Part shown: positions 8,415 to 17,807 of the stretch, piece after piece
Layout of the letters: each line of letters opens with the position of its first letter
Numbering within the stretch: position 1 is the first letter of the stretch
Source: Gemmatimonadota bacterium
GTDB taxonomy: Bacteria > Latescibacterota > UBA2968 > UBA8231
Assembly (NCBI GenBank): GCA_018660835.1
Contig: JABJJN010000076.1
Span: 62,001 to 126,000, forward strand
Direction of reading: 5' to 3'
DNA: 64,000 nucleotides
Made by a program: the position numbers and the translations under genes
Notes under the pieces: model-generated
Databases searched by the model: none
Seen by the model: the letters and a program-made list of their open reading frames with translations, nothing else
Told to the model about the DNA's origin: nothing

Positions 8415-10019
8415 ATGAGATCTGAGCGTCCGCGAGTCTTCTTCATCGACGATGGGCGACACGCGGCCTACCTCTACCAGTTCGAACCACCCGTCACACC
8501 AGAGGACGTCGTTTTTACCGTCGACCAGGTTGCCGGCAGTGGTTTCGACACCTTGCTGCTGTCTGTGGCCCTCGAAGGTGGTGCGGCGACCTATGACAGC
8601 CGTGTTGCGCCACTGTGGGGAGACAATGTCGAGACCTGGACGCACACGGTTTGGTATCGGGCAGGGCGCAATCTGAAGCAGATCATCGATGACGGATATG
8701 ACCCGTTACAGTTGGTCATCGATCGATGTCGACTACACGGGCTGTGGTTCTTTCCCGGTAGTTGGGTGAATTTCGACGGTGGCGATCGCGAGACATCCGG
8801 TGGTCTCGGACGCAAGACGGATTTTGTCTACGATCATCCCGAGTTTCAGGTCGGCGAAGAGGAGGACCCGCGCGCTCAAGGTGTGAGTCCGACGCGTTTC
8901 AGCTTCCTGCATGAGGAAGTGCGGGAGAAACGTTTCGCTCTCTTCGAGGAGCTGCTGACGCGCTACGAGACGGATGGGGTGGACCTCGATCTTGCCGATC
9001 ATGTGCCCATGTGCCGCTTCGATGAAGTCGATGAACTGGCATCTGTGCTGACGGATTGGCTGCGTCATTTGCGGCAGGTTGCCGACAAGGCGCAGGTAGA
9101 GCAAGGCAGGCGGAAACGGATCCTTGTTCGTATCCCCGGTTTGGCTCAGGCTTGGAAGACCCTGGGATATGAGGTGGATGTGTGGGTCAGGGAGGGACTG
9201 GTGGATGGTCTCATCTGTCTTTCTGGGCTGACGAATGCCACCGTCGATACGGGGCTGGATCTGGCATCCGCGAAGGAGACTACAGCGGGAACTGACTGCC
9301 TGGTACTTTCTGGTTTCGGCCAGTCTCTGGCGCGGCAGACGGACCACCAGGCGACACCCGAGATGGTGTGGGCGGCGGCAGCCAATGCGCACGCTCAGGC
9401 TGCCGATGGCTTCGGACTGGCCGATGCGTGCACCTTTCCTGACGGCTGGCCGTGGACACCGACCCAATACGATGCGTGGCGACGAATAGGCTCGCCCGAA
9501 CTGTTGGCTACGTCAGACAAACACTACCGCGTGCAGTCGCGCGGTCCTCGTGTGCCACCTGTCTGGTTGCCTGGTGGTGATCCGCCATTGCCTCGAGCCC
9601 TCGAGGAGGGGGAGCCGCTGGAGTTCAGGCTGATGGTGGCCGATGATCTGGATCGATGGCAGGAAGCTGGGCGGGTCGAATGGGTGCGGTTGAAAGTGCG
9701 CATCACGGCGATCGAGGCGTCGTTGAATGAGGTCGAGGTAAGATTGAACAATCAGGTTCTTGGCGACGACTTGCTACTGCTGAACGACTACACGTACCGA
9801 CTAACATCGAAGGGCCCCGTCAATCCATACGGGTTCGTATATGAGTTTGTGCTGCCACCCGATTGCTTTCCGCGGGAAGGTGACAATCGTGTGACCGTGA
9901 TTCTGCGGCAGAGAGACCGAAAGATCTCCTTGCCCTTCGAGGTCTACGATGTGGATCTGGAGGTGCGTTATCAACAGCATGGGAACTATCAACGGAATCC
10001 GCTCGGGAGGGCAGGATGA
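8415..10019 (+). CDS. Putative TIM-barrel glycoside-hydrolase-like protein with C-terminal beta domain
   Basis: A roughly 534-residue protein without a signal peptide. The first about 370 residues alternate strand-helix elements typical of a TIM barrel: DTLLLSVALEGG, CRLHGLWFFPGSWVNFDGGDR, GVDLDLADHVPMCRFDE, RILVRIPGL, VDGLICLSG and DCLVLSGFG, then AADGFGLADACTFPDGWPW. The acidic cluster in GVDLDLADH is a candidate catalytic strand. The last about 140 residues (VRLKVRITAIEASLNEVEVRLNNQ...) look like a beta-sandwich. The specific family is not recognised, and the glycosidase role is an inference from fold pattern. ATG 8415 is preferred; an in-frame TTG at 8400 is possible. It overlaps the SDR gene by four bases (ATGA). 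Confidence 0.6.
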   Translation: MRSERPRVFFIDDGRHAAYLYQFEPPVTPEDVVFTVDQVAGSGFDTLLLSVALEGGAATYDSRVAPLWGDNVETWTHTVWYRAGRNLKQIIDDGYDPLQLVIDRCRLHGLWFFPGSWVNFDGGDRETSGGLGRKTDFVYDHPEFQVGEEEDPRAQGVSPTRFSFLHEEVREKRFALFEELLTRYETDGVDLDLADHVPMCRFDEVDELASVLTDWLRHLRQVADKAQVEQGRRKRILVRIPGLAQAWKTLGYEVDVWVREGLVDGLICLSGLTNATVDTGLDLASAKETTAGTDCLVLSGFGQSLARQTDHQATPEMVWAAAANAHAQAADGFGLADACTFPDGWPWTPTQYDAWRRIGSPELLATSDKHYRVQSRGPRVPPVWLPGGDPPLPRALEEGEPLEFRLMVADDLDRWQEAGRVEWVRLKVRITAIEASLNEVEVRLNNQVLGDDLLLLNDYTYRLTSKGPVNPYGFVYEFVLPPDCFPREGDNRVTVILRQRDRKISLPFEVYDVDLEVRYQQHGNYQRNPLGRAG

Positions 10020-10915
10020 GACTGAAAGACAAGGTTGCCATCGTCACCGGCAGTGCGCAGGGCATTGGTGAAGCGACGGTCCGCCGTTTTGCCAGCGAAG
10101 GGGCCAAGGTAGTCGTGAGCGACATCCAGGGGGACAAAGCTGCGGCTGTCGCCAGCAGCATCGTCGCCGAAGGTGGTGAAGCGATCGCTGTGACGACGGA
10201 TGTAGGCGTGCGGGATCAGGTGCAGGCTCTGGTCGAGGCGACGCAAGAGCGCTACAAACGTCTTGATGTGCTTGTCAACAACGCCGGTGTCGGTCTTGTG
10301 AAGCCCGTCGATGAAGTTGGAACCGAGGACTACGATCGGGTGATTGATACCAACCTGCGTGGCATGTATCAGTGCACGAGTCTTGCCGTGCCTTTGATCA
10401 AGAAGAGTGGCGGTGGATCGATTGTGAGTATCGCCTCCGTCCATGGTGTCCAGGGAGCACGTGGCAACTCAGTCTATGCGGCCAGCAAGGGCGGGATCAT
10501 TGGTGGCATGCGAGCCATGGCGGCCGATCTGGCGACTACCAAGATTCGTGTGAACACGATCAGTCCAGGAGCAATCTACATCGAGACGATGCGCGATTTC
10601 ATCGCCCGGGATATCGGCGAGGATGGGGCGGATGAGTTCATGCGGCTGTTTCGCGACAAACTCCGGGATAGTTACCGCCACTATCAGCCATTGGAGCAGG
10701 TAGGCGAGACGGCGGATATCGCAAGCTGCGCGCTCTTTCTGGCCTCAGATGAGGCGACGTTCATCACGGGGCAGAACATCACGGTCGATGGCGGTATGAC
10801 AACGATGATGAATGATCCTGAATCGATTGGAAGAATGGAAAAAATCCGCGATACCCATGGTGAGATGGGCCAGTGGATGCAGGCACGCAAGGCGGAGCTG
10901 GCAGGACAGAAGTAG
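10016..10915 (+). CDS. Short-chain dehydrogenase/reductase (SDR)
   Basis: A classical SDR of 299 residues. The cofactor motif TGSAQGIGEA is at residues 12-21, followed by SDIQGD at the end of beta-2 (Asp suggests NAD preference). NNAGVG, the catalytic Ser in GGGSIVSIASVHG, YAASKGG (Tyr and Lys), and the late NTISPGAIYIETMRD and GQNITVDGGMTTM segments all fit the 3-ketoacyl-ACP reductase / glucose dehydrogenase-like subgroup. The C-terminus extends about 30 residues past the usual end. Four-base overlap with the upstream hydrolase-like gene indicates coupled expression, so its substrate is probably a sugar or polyol linked to that protein's product. Confidence 0.88.
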   Translation: MRLKDKVAIVTGSAQGIGEATVRRFASEGAKVVVSDIQGDKAAAVASSIVAEGGEAIAVTTDVGVRDQVQALVEATQERYKRLDVLVNNAGVGLVKPVDEVGTEDYDRVIDTNLRGMYQCTSLAVPLIKKSGGGSIVSIASVHGVQGARGNSVYAASKGGIIGGMRAMAADLATTKIRVNTISPGAIYIETMRDFIARDIGEDGADEFMRLFRDKLRDSYRHYQPLEQVGETADIASCALFLASDEATFITGQNITVDGGMTTMMNDPESIGRMEKIRDTHGEMGQWMQARKAELAGQK

Positions 10916-10924
10916 GAATTGTCT

Positions 10925-12730
10925 TCAGGGCTCTAACAGTTTGACGATCTCGTCATAGCCTGCGGCCTTGGCGAGACTCAGGGCCGTTTCCTTGTCCTTG
11001 TTACGACTGGCCGCGTCGATGCCTGAGGTGACGAGGGCATGGACCAGTTGGATGTCTCCACCTTCCACGACGCTGTGCAAAGCGGTGTTGTCGCCGGCGT
11101 CGGTCGCGTGCAGATCCGCACCGGCGTCGATCGCGGCGCGTGCTACGTCGGCGGTGGCACTGAACATGAGGACTGTGCGATCCTCCTTCGTGCGTGCCGT
11201 GATGTCAGCGTCTGCGGCAAGCAGGGATTGCATCGACTCCATGTCGCCATTTTCGGCGGCACACATGAGTGGTGTGTTGCCGTCGTTGTCGGCCTCGTTC
11301 ACATCTGCTCCGGCCTTGATGAGCGATTCGGTGACGCCGTGGGTGGCGGCATAGATGAGGGCTGTGCGGCCGTGCTCATCTCTGGCAGCTACAGCCGATC
11401 CGGCCTGGAGCAGGGCATCCGTCACCTCCGATGTCGATGCGAACATCAGTACACTCCGACCCATATTCAAAGCAGCATTGGGATCGCACTCGGTAGCCAG
11501 CAAGGCCTGGACGATATCGAGGTGTCCGGCGCCGGCGGCGAACATGAGAGCTGTCTTGCCGTGGCGATCGACGCCATCGACGTCTGCATTGCGCTCGATC
11601 AGGGCCTGCACGACTTCGAGTTTTCCTTTGTGGGCGGCGTGCATGAGCGCCGTGCGAGCAGCATGCATCAGAGCCGTCTTCCCCGTCTGATCGCGCGCAT
11701 CGAGGTCGGCACCCGCGTCGGCCAGCATGTGGACGATCTCCTTCGACGCAGCATGCATCATCGGTGTTTTGCCGGAGTCGTCCGGAGCATTGATGTCGCA
11801 TCCTGCGTTGATGAGTGCCTGGATCTGCACGACGGATCCTGACTTGGCTGCAGCGGCCAGGGCGGTGTTGCTTTCCGCGTCACGGGTTACGGCCTGATCG
11901 AAATTCTCCAGGAGCACCCGCACCCGTTCGTGGCCGGCTCCAATGGTGAGAGCAGATCTACCCAAACGGTCTGTGGCCTTGATGTTGGACCCCGCCTTGA
12001 GTAGGGCGCGTACGACATCGAGTTGTCCCTGACGAGCGGCCAACATAAGGGCTGTCGTACCTGTGGCGTCTGCTTTGGTCACATCGGCACCGGCACGCAG
12101 CAGGGACCACGTCATCTCGATCGTCCCCTTCAATGCGGCGAACATCAAGGCTGTGTGGTTGGCCTCATTCTGCGCATTTACATCAGGCGCTGCTTCCAGC
12201 AACATCTCCACGACGTCCTGATAACCCCAGCCGACGGCCATGATCAGTGCGGTGTTGCCTTCTTTGTTCCTGGCATTGATGTCGATGCCGATTTCCAGCA
12301 ATAACTGCACTGCTACGAGATTGCCGCTACGAGAGGCGCGCAGCAGTGCATTCCAACCGAGACGATCCTGGGCATTGATATCCGCATCGGAGTTCAGTAA
12401 CTCCCGCATGGAAGCGACATGACCGCGGCGAGCGGCGCGCAATAGGGGGGTCCACCCTGAAGCGTCGGAGCGATTGACATCGGCGCCGGCTGACACGAGG
12501 GCGGCAATCGACTGCACGTGATCGAGGCCTGCTGCCAACATCAACGGCGTGGATCCTGCCTCGTCCGTCACATCGACAGGCGTGCCCTTGCTGAGTAGAA
12601 GTTTGACATTTCGGGTGTTGCCGTTCTTCGCGGCTCGGAGCAGAGCGACGCTGTTGGAATCCTGCAACATCCTAAGTTGGGTACTCCCAGATTCGAGTTG
12701 AGGCGGCCAAATGGCAAAAAGGCGCGGCAT
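10925..12730 (-). CDS. Ankyrin repeat protein
   Basis: A 601-residue protein made almost entirely of about eighteen ankyrin repeats (G-x-TPLMLAA...GADVN pattern), ending LAKAAGYDEIVKLLEP. No signal peptide or catalytic domain is visible, so it should be a soluble protein-binding solenoid. Several repeats are short by about four to six residues in the inter-helix region (for example those around VLMFASTSEVTDALLQAG, ALIYAATHGVTESLIKAG and MMHAASKEIVHMLADAG). One repeat contains a local duplication (KTALMHAARTALMHAAHKG). ATG 12730 gives the longest frame; ATG 12670, preceded by TTAGG, removes 20 residues that do not resemble a repeat and may be the true start. It is convergent with the SDR gene. 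Confidence 0.9.
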   Translation of the reverse strand: MPRLFAIWPPQLESGSTQLRMLQDSNSVALLRAAKNGNTRNVKLLLSKGTPVDVTDEAGSTPLMLAAGLDHVQSIAALVSAGADVNRSDASGWTPLLRAARRGHVASMRELLNSDADINAQDRLGWNALLRASRSGNLVAVQLLLEIGIDINARNKEGNTALIMAVGWGYQDVVEMLLEAAPDVNAQNEANHTALMFAALKGTIEMTWSLLRAGADVTKADATGTTALMLAARQGQLDVVRALLKAGSNIKATDRLGRSALTIGAGHERVRVLLENFDQAVTRDAESNTALAAAAKSGSVVQIQALINAGCDINAPDDSGKTPMMHAASKEIVHMLADAGADLDARDQTGKTALMHAARTALMHAAHKGKLEVVQALIERNADVDGVDRHGKTALMFAAGAGHLDIVQALLATECDPNAALNMGRSVLMFASTSEVTDALLQAGSAVAARDEHGRTALIYAATHGVTESLIKAGADVNEADNDGNTPLMCAAENGDMESMQSLLAADADITARTKEDRTVLMFSATADVARAAIDAGADLHATDAGDNTALHSVVEGGDIQLVHALVTSGIDAASRNKDKETALSLAKAAGYDEIVKLLEP

Positions 12731-12888
12731 CTCAAAGAAACCAGGAGGACCTGTGCTGGCAACTAATTGCTGGCGACATAAAGAGCGCGGCTTTTGAGCG
12801 ACCTGATGGTGGCCCTACATTCGATCCGCATAATCGCCGCCACTGAAGCTGCCGAAGAGCCGAAGGTTGAGGAATCCAAGGGGGAAGA

Positions 12889-13704
12889 ATGAGTAACGAA
12901 GGTCGAACGATTCTGGATCTGATCTATGCCGACTACGATGGCCTCGAGCTGGGGCTCGATCTCTATCTGCCGCCAGCCGCCAGTACACCCTTCCCAACCA
13001 TCATGTACATCCCCGTCGGTGGCTGGAGAGCCAGCAAGCGGGTGGATATGCGTCCGCAGTTTGCTGCTCACGACTTCACACAGCATGGGTTCGCCCTGGC
13101 CGTGATCGACTGTCGCGTGACGCCCGACGTGATCGCGCCGGCAACTGTCTTCGACTGCAAGGCGGGAATTCGCTGGTTGCGTGCGCATGCCGGTGAATAT
13201 GGTCTCGACGCGAACAGAATTGGCACTTGTGGCCGCTCGGCGGGAGGTCATCTGTCAGCACTCCTGGCCACCACCGGGGACAAAGCCGAACTGGAAGGCG
13301 ATGGTGGCAACGCTGGATTCAGCACGGTTGTGCAAGCCGCTATCGATCAATGTGGACCAAGCGATCTGGAGCGCATGGCCGATTCCGACCTGGCGGCAAA
13401 GAATCCGGTGCTGCAAGAAGTGACTGACAATTTTGTTGGGGGAGCGACGACGGTGCATCGGGATCTGGCGCGACTCGTCAGCCCTCTACGGCATGTGTCC
13501 GCAGATTGTCCACCCATGCTGATCATACACGGAGAGATCGATCCGACGGTGCCTCTGGAGGAGAGTCTCATCTTTCACGACGCGCTGACGGCGGCGGGTG
13601 TCGATTCGACGCTGAATATCCTGCCCGGAATCGAACACGGCTGGAACTGGAATCTGACGCACGACCGCATTGTCGAGTTCTTCGAAAGAACACTGAAGGC
13701 ATGA
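12889..13704 (+). CDS. Alpha/beta hydrolase (BD-FAE-like esterase/lipase)
   Basis: A 271-residue cytoplasmic serine hydrolase. The nucleophile elbow is GRSAGGHLSAL (Ser at about residue 109), the acid is in LIIHGEIDPTVPLEES, and the catalytic His is in GIEHGWNW. The N-terminal ELGLDLYLPPA...PTIMYIPVGGWRAS is the oxyanion-hole strand of the esterase/lipase (Abhydrolase_3, BD-FAE) families, with the classical HGGG replaced by PVGGW. ATG 12889 has GGGGGAAGA directly upstream. It is followed by the dimethylformamidase-like gene 16 bases on, so the two may share an operon and act on a common amide or ester substrate. Confidence 0.85.
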   Translation: MSNEGRTILDLIYADYDGLELGLDLYLPPAASTPFPTIMYIPVGGWRASKRVDMRPQFAAHDFTQHGFALAVIDCRVTPDVIAPATVFDCKAGIRWLRAHAGEYGLDANRIGTCGRSAGGHLSALLATTGDKAELEGDGGNAGFSTVVQAAIDQCGPSDLERMADSDLAAKNPVLQEVTDNFVGGATTVHRDLARLVSPLRHVSADCPPMLIIHGEIDPTVPLEESLIFHDALTAAGVDSTLNILPGIEHGWNWNLTHDRIVEFFERTLKA

Positions 13705-13720
13705 CTGACAGAATCGTAGA

Positions 13721-15118
13721 GTGCCACACTTTCTGGTGGCTGGCGTGAAACGCGAACACATCTTCGACCACTATGAGGAGGATGCGTCCCGTTTCTGGAA
13801 ACTGCAGGAGGGTGGCTACGCGACAACCATGAGTGTGCGGCCGGGTGAGAGTGTTTCCCTGCACATTTCAAACTCGCGTTCCTACTACGACGTCTCTCTC
13901 TATCGCGAGGGCGCGCGGCGGGTACTGGTGAAGGAACTACACGGATTTGAGGGTGCGTTGCATCCTGTGCCAGAATTCGGCTATCGCGATGGCTATGGTT
14001 GGCCGACGACGGTTGAATTCGAGATTCCATCCGACTGGGTCAGCGGTGTGTATGTCGCCAGTTTTCCCACCGGACAGGGCCCGCGAGAGATTCTGTTCGT
14101 CGTGCGCCCTGCCAAGCCAACGGCGCCGATCCTGCTGACGATCGAGACGAACACCTATGCCGCCTACAATCCGGTAGGTGGCAAGTGTTTCTTCCCCTAC
14201 CTGTCGACAGATCGCACCCACTCGAATCTGATCAGCTTCGAACGGCCGCTGCAGCCGGATATCATGGGTGGCTTCTATATGTGGGATCAGTTTTTCACAT
14301 CCTGGCTGGACGCAGAGGGCTATGAGGTTGACTACTGTATCAATGCAGATCACGACGCAGAACCGGATCTCCTCGATGACTACGACGCGCATCTACGAAT
14401 CTGCCATGGCGAATACACGAGCCGCAACGAGTGCGAGCAGGCACAGCGTTTCGTCGAGGGCGGTGGTAATCTGCTCGTCTTCGCGGGGAATTCGTTCTGG
14501 CATGAGACAGAGATCCAGAACGATGGCCGACAGCTGTTCTGCGACAAGACACGCTACGAGAAGTATCCCCTTGGCACCGCTGAAGATCCCCGCACGTCTT
14601 TCCTATGTGCCATCGACAACCTGCGTCAGCGAACGATCGGCGTGCACTACACATCATCGGTGAATGGCAAGAGCAGCGTGCCCGGCGAGTATATCGCCCC
14701 CGTGACGGGGGAGTATGGATTCTACCGAGTAACGGATCCAGATCATTGGGCATTCGCAGGCACTGGGTTGGCCGAAGGCGAGGAGTTTGGCCGCAAGGAT
14801 TCGATCGTCGGTGTCGAGTGTGATGGCGGCGACATCGAATTCGTCGATGGGCGGCCGCGCTTTACGGGCAGGGACGGGATCAGTCCGCACTATCAGATCC
14901 TGGCGATAGGCGACACAGAGGATGCCGACCTGAACAGTCAACTCGGGATCATCCAGGACCGCTTCTACGCAACCGTGGCGATCAACGAGACTCAGTTCAA
15001 GGGAACGATCTTCACGGCGGCGACGATCGAGTGGGCGCACGGCCTGTATCGCGACCAGGAGAATGTCGTGTCACGGATAACGCGAAATGTGTTGGATCGG
15101 CTCGGTAAACATGGCTGA
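13721..15118 (+). CDS. N,N-dimethylformamidase large-subunit-like domain protein
   Basis: A 465-residue protein matching the C-terminal domain of the N,N-dimethylformamidase beta subunit. Landmarks are the immunoglobulin-like N-terminal strand region (RPGESVSLHISNSRSYYDVS...), PSDWVSGVYVASFPT, ETNTYAAYNPVGGKCFFPY, the long glutamine amidotransferase-like core EGYEVDYCINADHD...DYDAHLRICHGEYTS, and GGGNLLVFAGNSFW. In the characterised enzyme, iron is bound by Tyr and Glu residues in this domain; the aligned residues cannot be verified by eye. No signal peptide. The start is GTG 13721, 16 bases after the esterase gene. The true substrate is unknown; many family members lack the small subunit, and none is encoded here. 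Confidence 0.65.
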   Translation: MPHFLVAGVKREHIFDHYEEDASRFWKLQEGGYATTMSVRPGESVSLHISNSRSYYDVSLYREGARRVLVKELHGFEGALHPVPEFGYRDGYGWPTTVEFEIPSDWVSGVYVASFPTGQGPREILFVVRPAKPTAPILLTIETNTYAAYNPVGGKCFFPYLSTDRTHSNLISFERPLQPDIMGGFYMWDQFFTSWLDAEGYEVDYCINADHDAEPDLLDDYDAHLRICHGEYTSRNECEQAQRFVEGGGNLLVFAGNSFWHETEIQNDGRQLFCDKTRYEKYPLGTAEDPRTSFLCAIDNLRQRTIGVHYTSSVNGKSSVPGEYIAPVTGEYGFYRVTDPDHWAFAGTGLAEGEEFGRKDSIVGVECDGGDIEFVDGRPRFTGRDGISPHYQILAIGDTEDADLNSQLGIIQDRFYATVAINETQFKGTIFTAATIEWAHGLYRDQENVVSRITRNVLDRLGKHG

Positions 15119-15286
15119 GACCCAAGAGACGAGGCAAACGATCGAGCCAGCGTGTTGAAGCGCGAAAGCTGGCGATATCGAGATAGGATTTGGACTATCC
15201 GCCCGCGGTTGCGATACTGGGAGTAGTGCAAGGCGGCGATGGCCAGAGAGTCCAGGCCAGGATGCGTTCGAAAGTGAGCACGACCT

Positions 15287-16324
15287 ATGTCAAAATACCA
15301 GCAGAAACCCGATCTCACTGAAGATGGCGAAGAGGAACTCTCGGTCATGGAGAGGTTGGCGGTCCTCTTCGTCGCTCTCGGTCAGGAGATCGCCGGGGAG
15401 ACGATGAAGTTTCTCTCCGACCACGAGATCGAAGAAATCACACAGGCTGTGGCGAATCTGAACACCGTCAGTGTCGAGGTGCAGGACAAGGTTCTGCTGG
15501 AGTTCGAAGAGCATATGCTCGCCGGTGAGTGGGTCGCGCAAGGGGGCCTGGACTTCGCCCGCGGTGCCCTCGAGCGCGCTGTGGGGCCGCGCCGGGCGCA
15601 GGAGATCCTCGATCGAGTCACCAGCACAGTCTCCTCCGGCTTCTACATGCTCAAGAATGTTGCTCCCGAGCAGGTGGCACCCTTCATCTCACACGAACAC
15701 CCACAGACGATCGCTTTGATCCTGTCGCAGTTGGATGCAGTGCAGGCGGCGGGGATCATGATGCAGTTGCCAGAGCGCTTGCAGTCGGATGTAGCCCATC
15801 GCATTGCGACGATGGAGAACATTACGCCCGCCGTGATCAAGGAGATCGAAGAGGCTCTGGAAGCGAGTCTCAAGGATATCCTTGGTGGCAACCAGGAGGT
15901 CGGTGGCCCTGCTGTAGCGGCGGCGATCCTCAATATGACGCGTTCGACAACGGAAAAGAACGTGCTGGATCAGATGGATGGAACGGATCCGGAGACGGCC
16001 GAGGCCGTGCGCAATCTGATGTTCACCTTCGCCGACATCGCCCGACTGACCGATCGCGAATTGCAGCTCGTGCTGGGGCAGATCGATCAGAATGATCTCG
16101 TCATCGCGTTGAAGGCGGCGGATGACGAACTGAAGACGAAGGTTCTCGGCAATATGTCCGAGCGGGTGCGAGAGCTGACTCTTGAGGAGATCGAGTTTCT
16201 CGGACCCATGCGTCTGAGCGAAGTGGAGGAAGTACAGCTGCGTATCGTGCAGCAGGTCCGTCAGCTGGAGGAGCAGGGCCAGGTGACGATCGTCAAGGGA
16301 GATGACGCGGACGCGTTTGTGTAG
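15287..16324 (+). CDS. fliG: Flagellar motor switch protein FliG
   Basis: A full-length FliG (345 residues) with the N-terminal FliF-binding domain (LAVLFVALGQEIAGETMKFLSDHEIEEI), the middle domain with the EHPQT motif (ISHEHPQTIALILSQL), and the C-terminal torque domain (FADIARLTDRELQLVLGQIDQNDLVIALKAADDELKTKVLGNMSER). The C-terminal charged residues that face MotA are mostly retained. It would form the C-ring of the flagellar rotor at the cytoplasmic membrane. It is not in a flagellar operon: the neighbours are a dimethylformamidase-like gene and an aminoglycoside-phosphotransferase-like gene. A truncated paralog lies at 38619-39263. Confidence 0.93.
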   Translation: MSKYQQKPDLTEDGEEELSVMERLAVLFVALGQEIAGETMKFLSDHEIEEITQAVANLNTVSVEVQDKVLLEFEEHMLAGEWVAQGGLDFARGALERAVGPRRAQEILDRVTSTVSSGFYMLKNVAPEQVAPFISHEHPQTIALILSQLDAVQAAGIMMQLPERLQSDVAHRIATMENITPAVIKEIEEALEASLKDILGGNQEVGGPAVAAAILNMTRSTTEKNVLDQMDGTDPETAEAVRNLMFTFADIARLTDRELQLVLGQIDQNDLVIALKAADDELKTKVLGNMSERVRELTLEEIEFLGPMRLSEVEEVQLRIVQQVRQLEEQGQVTIVKGDDADAFV

Positions 16325-16336
16325 CCGGAGACGACG

Positions 16337-17284
16337 TCAGTGGGCAAGGGCGTCCATGGCTTGCTCAACGAATCCGGCATGCGTTTTGAGCATATAATCT
16401 GCGGTAATGTCTGGTCGTTCGAGGGGCGTATACGCCGCGGCCCACACCTCTATGTTCGATGCCGGTCTTAGCGCACTGCGCAGATCCCATGCCGGCAGCA
16501 AGGTCGTGTCGATCGGTCGCAGGGCCAGGTACCGTTCGGTGAAATCCTCCATCGCCTGGCGACCAAAGACCCACCACAGGTCGAGACGGCTGATCGCCAG
16601 ATCCAGCAGCGGATCGTTGATCTCCGGTTCCTCCCAGTCGATGACTGCCACGAGCACGCCCCCGCGCCACAGTATGTTGCCTGGCCAGTAGTCGCCGTGC
16701 AGCAGGACCTGATCGTTCACCGACTGCCAGTCACTTGCAGCCAGGACCTTCCAGATCCTCTCCACTTGATACACCGGGTCAGCCTGGGGTGGCGTTTCGT
16801 CGCGAAATCTTTCGAAGCTGCGGGTTCTTTTGACAGGAACGGCCAGGTCCGGCACATGGGTGTCGAAACTGTGGATCTGTGACAGTCGGCGTGCGAACTG
16901 ATCGAGGTAATCGGACAGGTCCTGCGGATTGAGATCAGGCGCGCCATCGACGAATTCGATCACAAATCCCGGTCGGCCGAAGTTGCGATCCGTTTCGTCG
17001 CAGAACACGGGCGCCTGCACAGGCAGACCACCGCGATGTAGAGCGCCTAGACGGCTGTATTCATCGCGCACGCAATCTGGAATGTTGCTGAGAGACCAAT
17101 CGTTCGGCTGACGCAGGATGTAGGTGCGCGTCTCGCCATCGTGGGTAAAGGAGAACGCCGTCATGGCGGAAGAGATCCCACCGTTCAGCTGCCAAATTCG
17201 AAACAGTGAGCTGCCCGGGTGGAAGGCGGCGAGCCATGTCTCGATGTGGGACTGGAGAGCTGCAGTTGTTATTTGATTTGCCAT
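16337..17284 (-). CDS. Phosphotransferase family protein (APH / ACAD10-like kinase fold)
   Basis: A 315-residue aminoglycoside-phosphotransferase-fold kinase. Visible motifs are the N-lobe YILRQPND (ATP-binding Lys region replaced by Arg), catalytic loop VLLHGDYWPGNILW (HGDxxxxN), and VIDWEEPEINDPLLDLA, the DFG-equivalent metal site. Family members phosphorylate small molecules such as homoserine, choline or hydroxyacyl compounds, and a few confer antibiotic resistance; the substrate here is unknown. The frame is open upstream to 17470, but that would overlap the divergently transcribed receiver gene, so ATG 17284 is chosen. It is convergent with fliG with only 12 bases between stops. Confidence 0.82.
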   Translation of the reverse strand: MANQITTAALQSHIETWLAAFHPGSSLFRIWQLNGGISSAMTAFSFTHDGETRTYILRQPNDWSLSNIPDCVRDEYSRLGALHRGGLPVQAPVFCDETDRNFGRPGFVIEFVDGAPDLNPQDLSDYLDQFARRLSQIHSFDTHVPDLAVPVKRTRSFERFRDETPPQADPVYQVERIWKVLAASDWQSVNDQVLLHGDYWPGNILWRGGVLVAVIDWEEPEINDPLLDLAISRLDLWWVFGRQAMEDFTERYLALRPIDTTLLPAWDLRSALRPASNIEVWAAAYTPLERPDITADYMLKTHAGFVEQAMDALAH

Positions 17285-17412
17285 GATGCAAAGACAGGGA
17301 AGATGACGAATCGTGGCAAGCCGAGGTTGCCCTCGGTACCTTCCCCCGCCTATCATGACGCTATGAACAATCTTGGGTCGGTTCCCTCCATGCAGAGTCG
17401 CTGGGAGTCCTT

Positions 17413-17796
17413 GTGAGCACGATTCTGGTAGTAGATGATGAAGAAAGCGTGCTGCGCCTGTTCGGCACATTCTTCGAGAGTCGTGGCTATCAGACTCGTG
17501 TTGCCCACAATGGGCTCGAAGCGCTGACGATCGTGAAGAGCGAACCTTTAGGGGCCGTCTTCCTTGATCTGAAGATGCCGGAGATGGATGGTGTAGAGGC
17601 TCTGCGTCTCATCAGAGAAATCGACCCGGACCTACCCGTCGTGGTCGTGTCAGGCTTCGCAACGGAGGATCTGGCGCGCAAGGTGTTGAAAGCGGGTGCT
17701 TTTGATTTTGTTGCAAAACCTGTGGTGCTGTCGCACTTGGGGAAGATCGTCGAGCAACTGGAAGAGGTTCGTGCGGCGAGATCGGATGAGTCGTAA
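17413..17796 (+). CDS. Single-domain response regulator (CheY-like receiver)
   Basis: A 127-residue stand-alone receiver domain. It contains the acidic pocket VDDEES (residues 7-12), the phospho-acceptor Asp in AVFLDLKMPEMDG, the Thr/Ser switch position in VVVVSGFA, and the Lys in FDFVAKPV. There is no output domain, so it must act through protein binding, like CheY or Spo0F. The start is GTG 17413; an in-frame ATG would remove beta-1. It is divergent from the phosphotransferase gene with about 128 bases between. Proximity to fliG suggests a motility link, but no kinase is adjacent to support that. Confidence 0.88.
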   Translation: MSTILVVDDEESVLRLFGTFFESRGYQTRVAHNGLEALTIVKSEPLGAVFLDLKMPEMDGVEALRLIREIDPDLPVVVVSGFATEDLARKVLKAGAFDFVAKPVVLSHLGKIVEQLEEVRAARSDES

Positions 17797-17807
17797 TGCA
17801 GGCCGCG

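Noticed and set aside
11039..11842. 267-codon plus-strand frame across the ankyrin gene
   Set aside because: It is the antisense of a periodic repeat array, which keeps frames open; no ribosome site or motif is present.
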